Below are positions 63,140-64,000 of a stretch of 64,000 nt of DNA, piece after piece. This stretch comes from Drosophila persimilis (lineage: Eukaryota; Arthropoda; Insecta; Diptera; Drosophilidae), in NCBI RefSeq assembly GCF_003286085.1, contig NW_020825322.1, positions 124,001 to 188,000 on the forward strand. The letters run 5' to 3'. The notes under the pieces were generated by a model. It was given only the letters and a program-made list of their open reading frames with translations, ran no database searches and was not told the DNA's origin. Made by a program: the position numbers and the translations under genes. Within the stretch, counting starts at the first letter, position 1. Every line of letters starts with the position of its first letter.

Positions 63140-63320
63140 AATTTGGAGACATATCTCATGATTAAAATGGAATTTGGAGGACATATCTTATGATACAAGA
63201 GGAGCTTAAAGGTACGTATATTTCATGCCAAAAGTGAAAAAGTGGAAGGCATAACTCATGCAAGTGAAATGGTTGGAATGCTTTTCCGAGTCCAAGTGAA
63301 AGTAGAACCTATATCTCATA
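63140..63320. repeat. Degenerate tandem array, about 33-base period
   Basis: The phrase ACATATCTCATG and variants end at about 63160, 63192, 63227, 63260 and 63319, each preceded by GTGGAA/TTTGGAG-like text. Spacing is 32-35 bases, with one double interval containing a badly eroded copy. Confidence 0.65.
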
Positions 63321-64000
63321 CAAACAGTTGAAGGCAGAGCCAATCCAAAGTGGAACTCGAATCCCATATACCATATGCAAATTAAGCGGAATGAGACCCC
63401 AAATGGGTTTGTAGGTAGCCCTCCCCCCCTCTGTCCGCTCTTCCCACACCATCGTCTGTCCCCGTCACCGTCAGCGACATGGTTGTTCCTTGTCGCCCTT
63501 CCAGTTACTGTCAACCGTATAGCCGACAATTTGTTAAGTGCAGATCCCCGACTTCATCAGGGGCTCAAGACCCCGCTCCCCGCTCCCCGCTCCCCCCACA
63601 CCACACTCCACACTCCACACTGCACTCGACTTCACTCTGCTTTCTGTCCACCAAGCGCTGGTTGTGTTTCATTTCTGGTCATTTTATGGCGCCCACAATT
63701 GCAACTTCGGGCTTCTGTTGCAGCAGATGATGCGGCTGCTGCGCGGCGCGGCAAGGTGCAGCAGCGGTAGCGGCAATAATAAAAAGCGAGATGAAGCCGC
63801 CGTGGCCATGGCAGTTGTGGCATGTTGTTGCAGTTTCAGTTGCAGTTTTAGTTTTTGCCGTCACTTGGCGAATCTCGAATCGCATGTCCAAGTGTTTTGA
63901 AGCGTGCAGCAAAAGAGAGGCACAGAGACTGGAGGTCTGGGAAGAAGCTGCTGCTGATGCTGATGCTGCTGCTGCTGCTGTTTATGCTGTTGCGGCATAA

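Larger units (their letters stand above)
44923..64000 (-). other. Upstream Netrin intron, running off the window (at least 19 kb)
   Basis: Neither an LE1 nor a laminin N-terminal exon was found on the minus strand, and no independent gene was recognised on either strand. Contents are microsatellites, a poly-G run (48160-48176), a poly-C run (58042-58056), a 130-base-period tandem array (49326-49790), a roughly 33-base-period array (63140-63320) and CT-rich tracts. Confidence 0.6.

Noticed and set aside
1..64000. CRISPR arrays, bacterial operons, integrated viral or LTR elements
   Set aside because: No regularly spaced direct repeats with unique spacers, no Shine-Dalgarno-led ORF runs, and no gag/pol/env-like text or long terminal repeats were seen.

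Overview
The window is animal nuclear DNA from a Drosophila-type fly. Genes are split by short introns (about 55-100 bases) with GT...AG borders. Intergenic and intronic DNA is AT-rich and full of CA/TG, CT, GTC, CAA and TAA microsatellites. Core promoters carry TATCGATA (DRE) motifs, and there are weak relics of INE-1/DINE-1-like elements. The proteins are fly orthologues of RBM18, mRpS25, nmdyn-D6, an SLC7 amino acid transporter (best guess sobremesa) and a Netrin (best guess NetB). To my recollection these are X-linked (Muller A) in D. melanogaster. I cannot fix the species.

Layout. Bases 12-532 (minus) hold a cysteine-containing gene remnant with an in-frame stop and one intron-like interruption. 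Bases 1585-2478 (plus) are a five-exon RBM18-like RNA-binding protein gene. It converges on mRpS25 (minus, 2630-3266). mRpS25 is divergent from nmdyn-D6 (plus, 3628-4168), and the 361-base gap between them contains two DRE motifs. The SLC7 transporter (minus) runs from a TATA promoter near 24070 to a stop at 6147. It has nine coding exons, 532 residues and a first intron of about 12.9 kb. Bases 24080-28586 are intergenic or 3' flank and hold a 185-base inserted element bounded by a 14-base target-site duplication. From 28587 to 64000 (minus) lies the 3' part of a Netrin gene. Six coding exons encode the second and third laminin-EGF modules, a linker with an Ala run, and the NTR/C345C domain. 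The laminin N-terminal domain and first EGF module are not in the window, so everything above 44922 reads as intron.

The genes do not form a pathway. Two housekeeping mitochondrial/nucleotide genes and one RNA-binding gene are packed tightly. Two long developmental or neural genes (glial-type amino acid transporter, axon-guidance ligand) occupy most of the length with large introns. I found no CRISPR, tRNA, rRNA or intact transposon, and nothing I would call a new multi-gene system. The most unusual items are the non-AG acceptor in the RBM18-like gene, the remote TATA-driven first exon of the transporter, the TSD-flanked element with telomere-like TTAGG units, and two degenerate tandem-repeat arrays in the Netrin intron.
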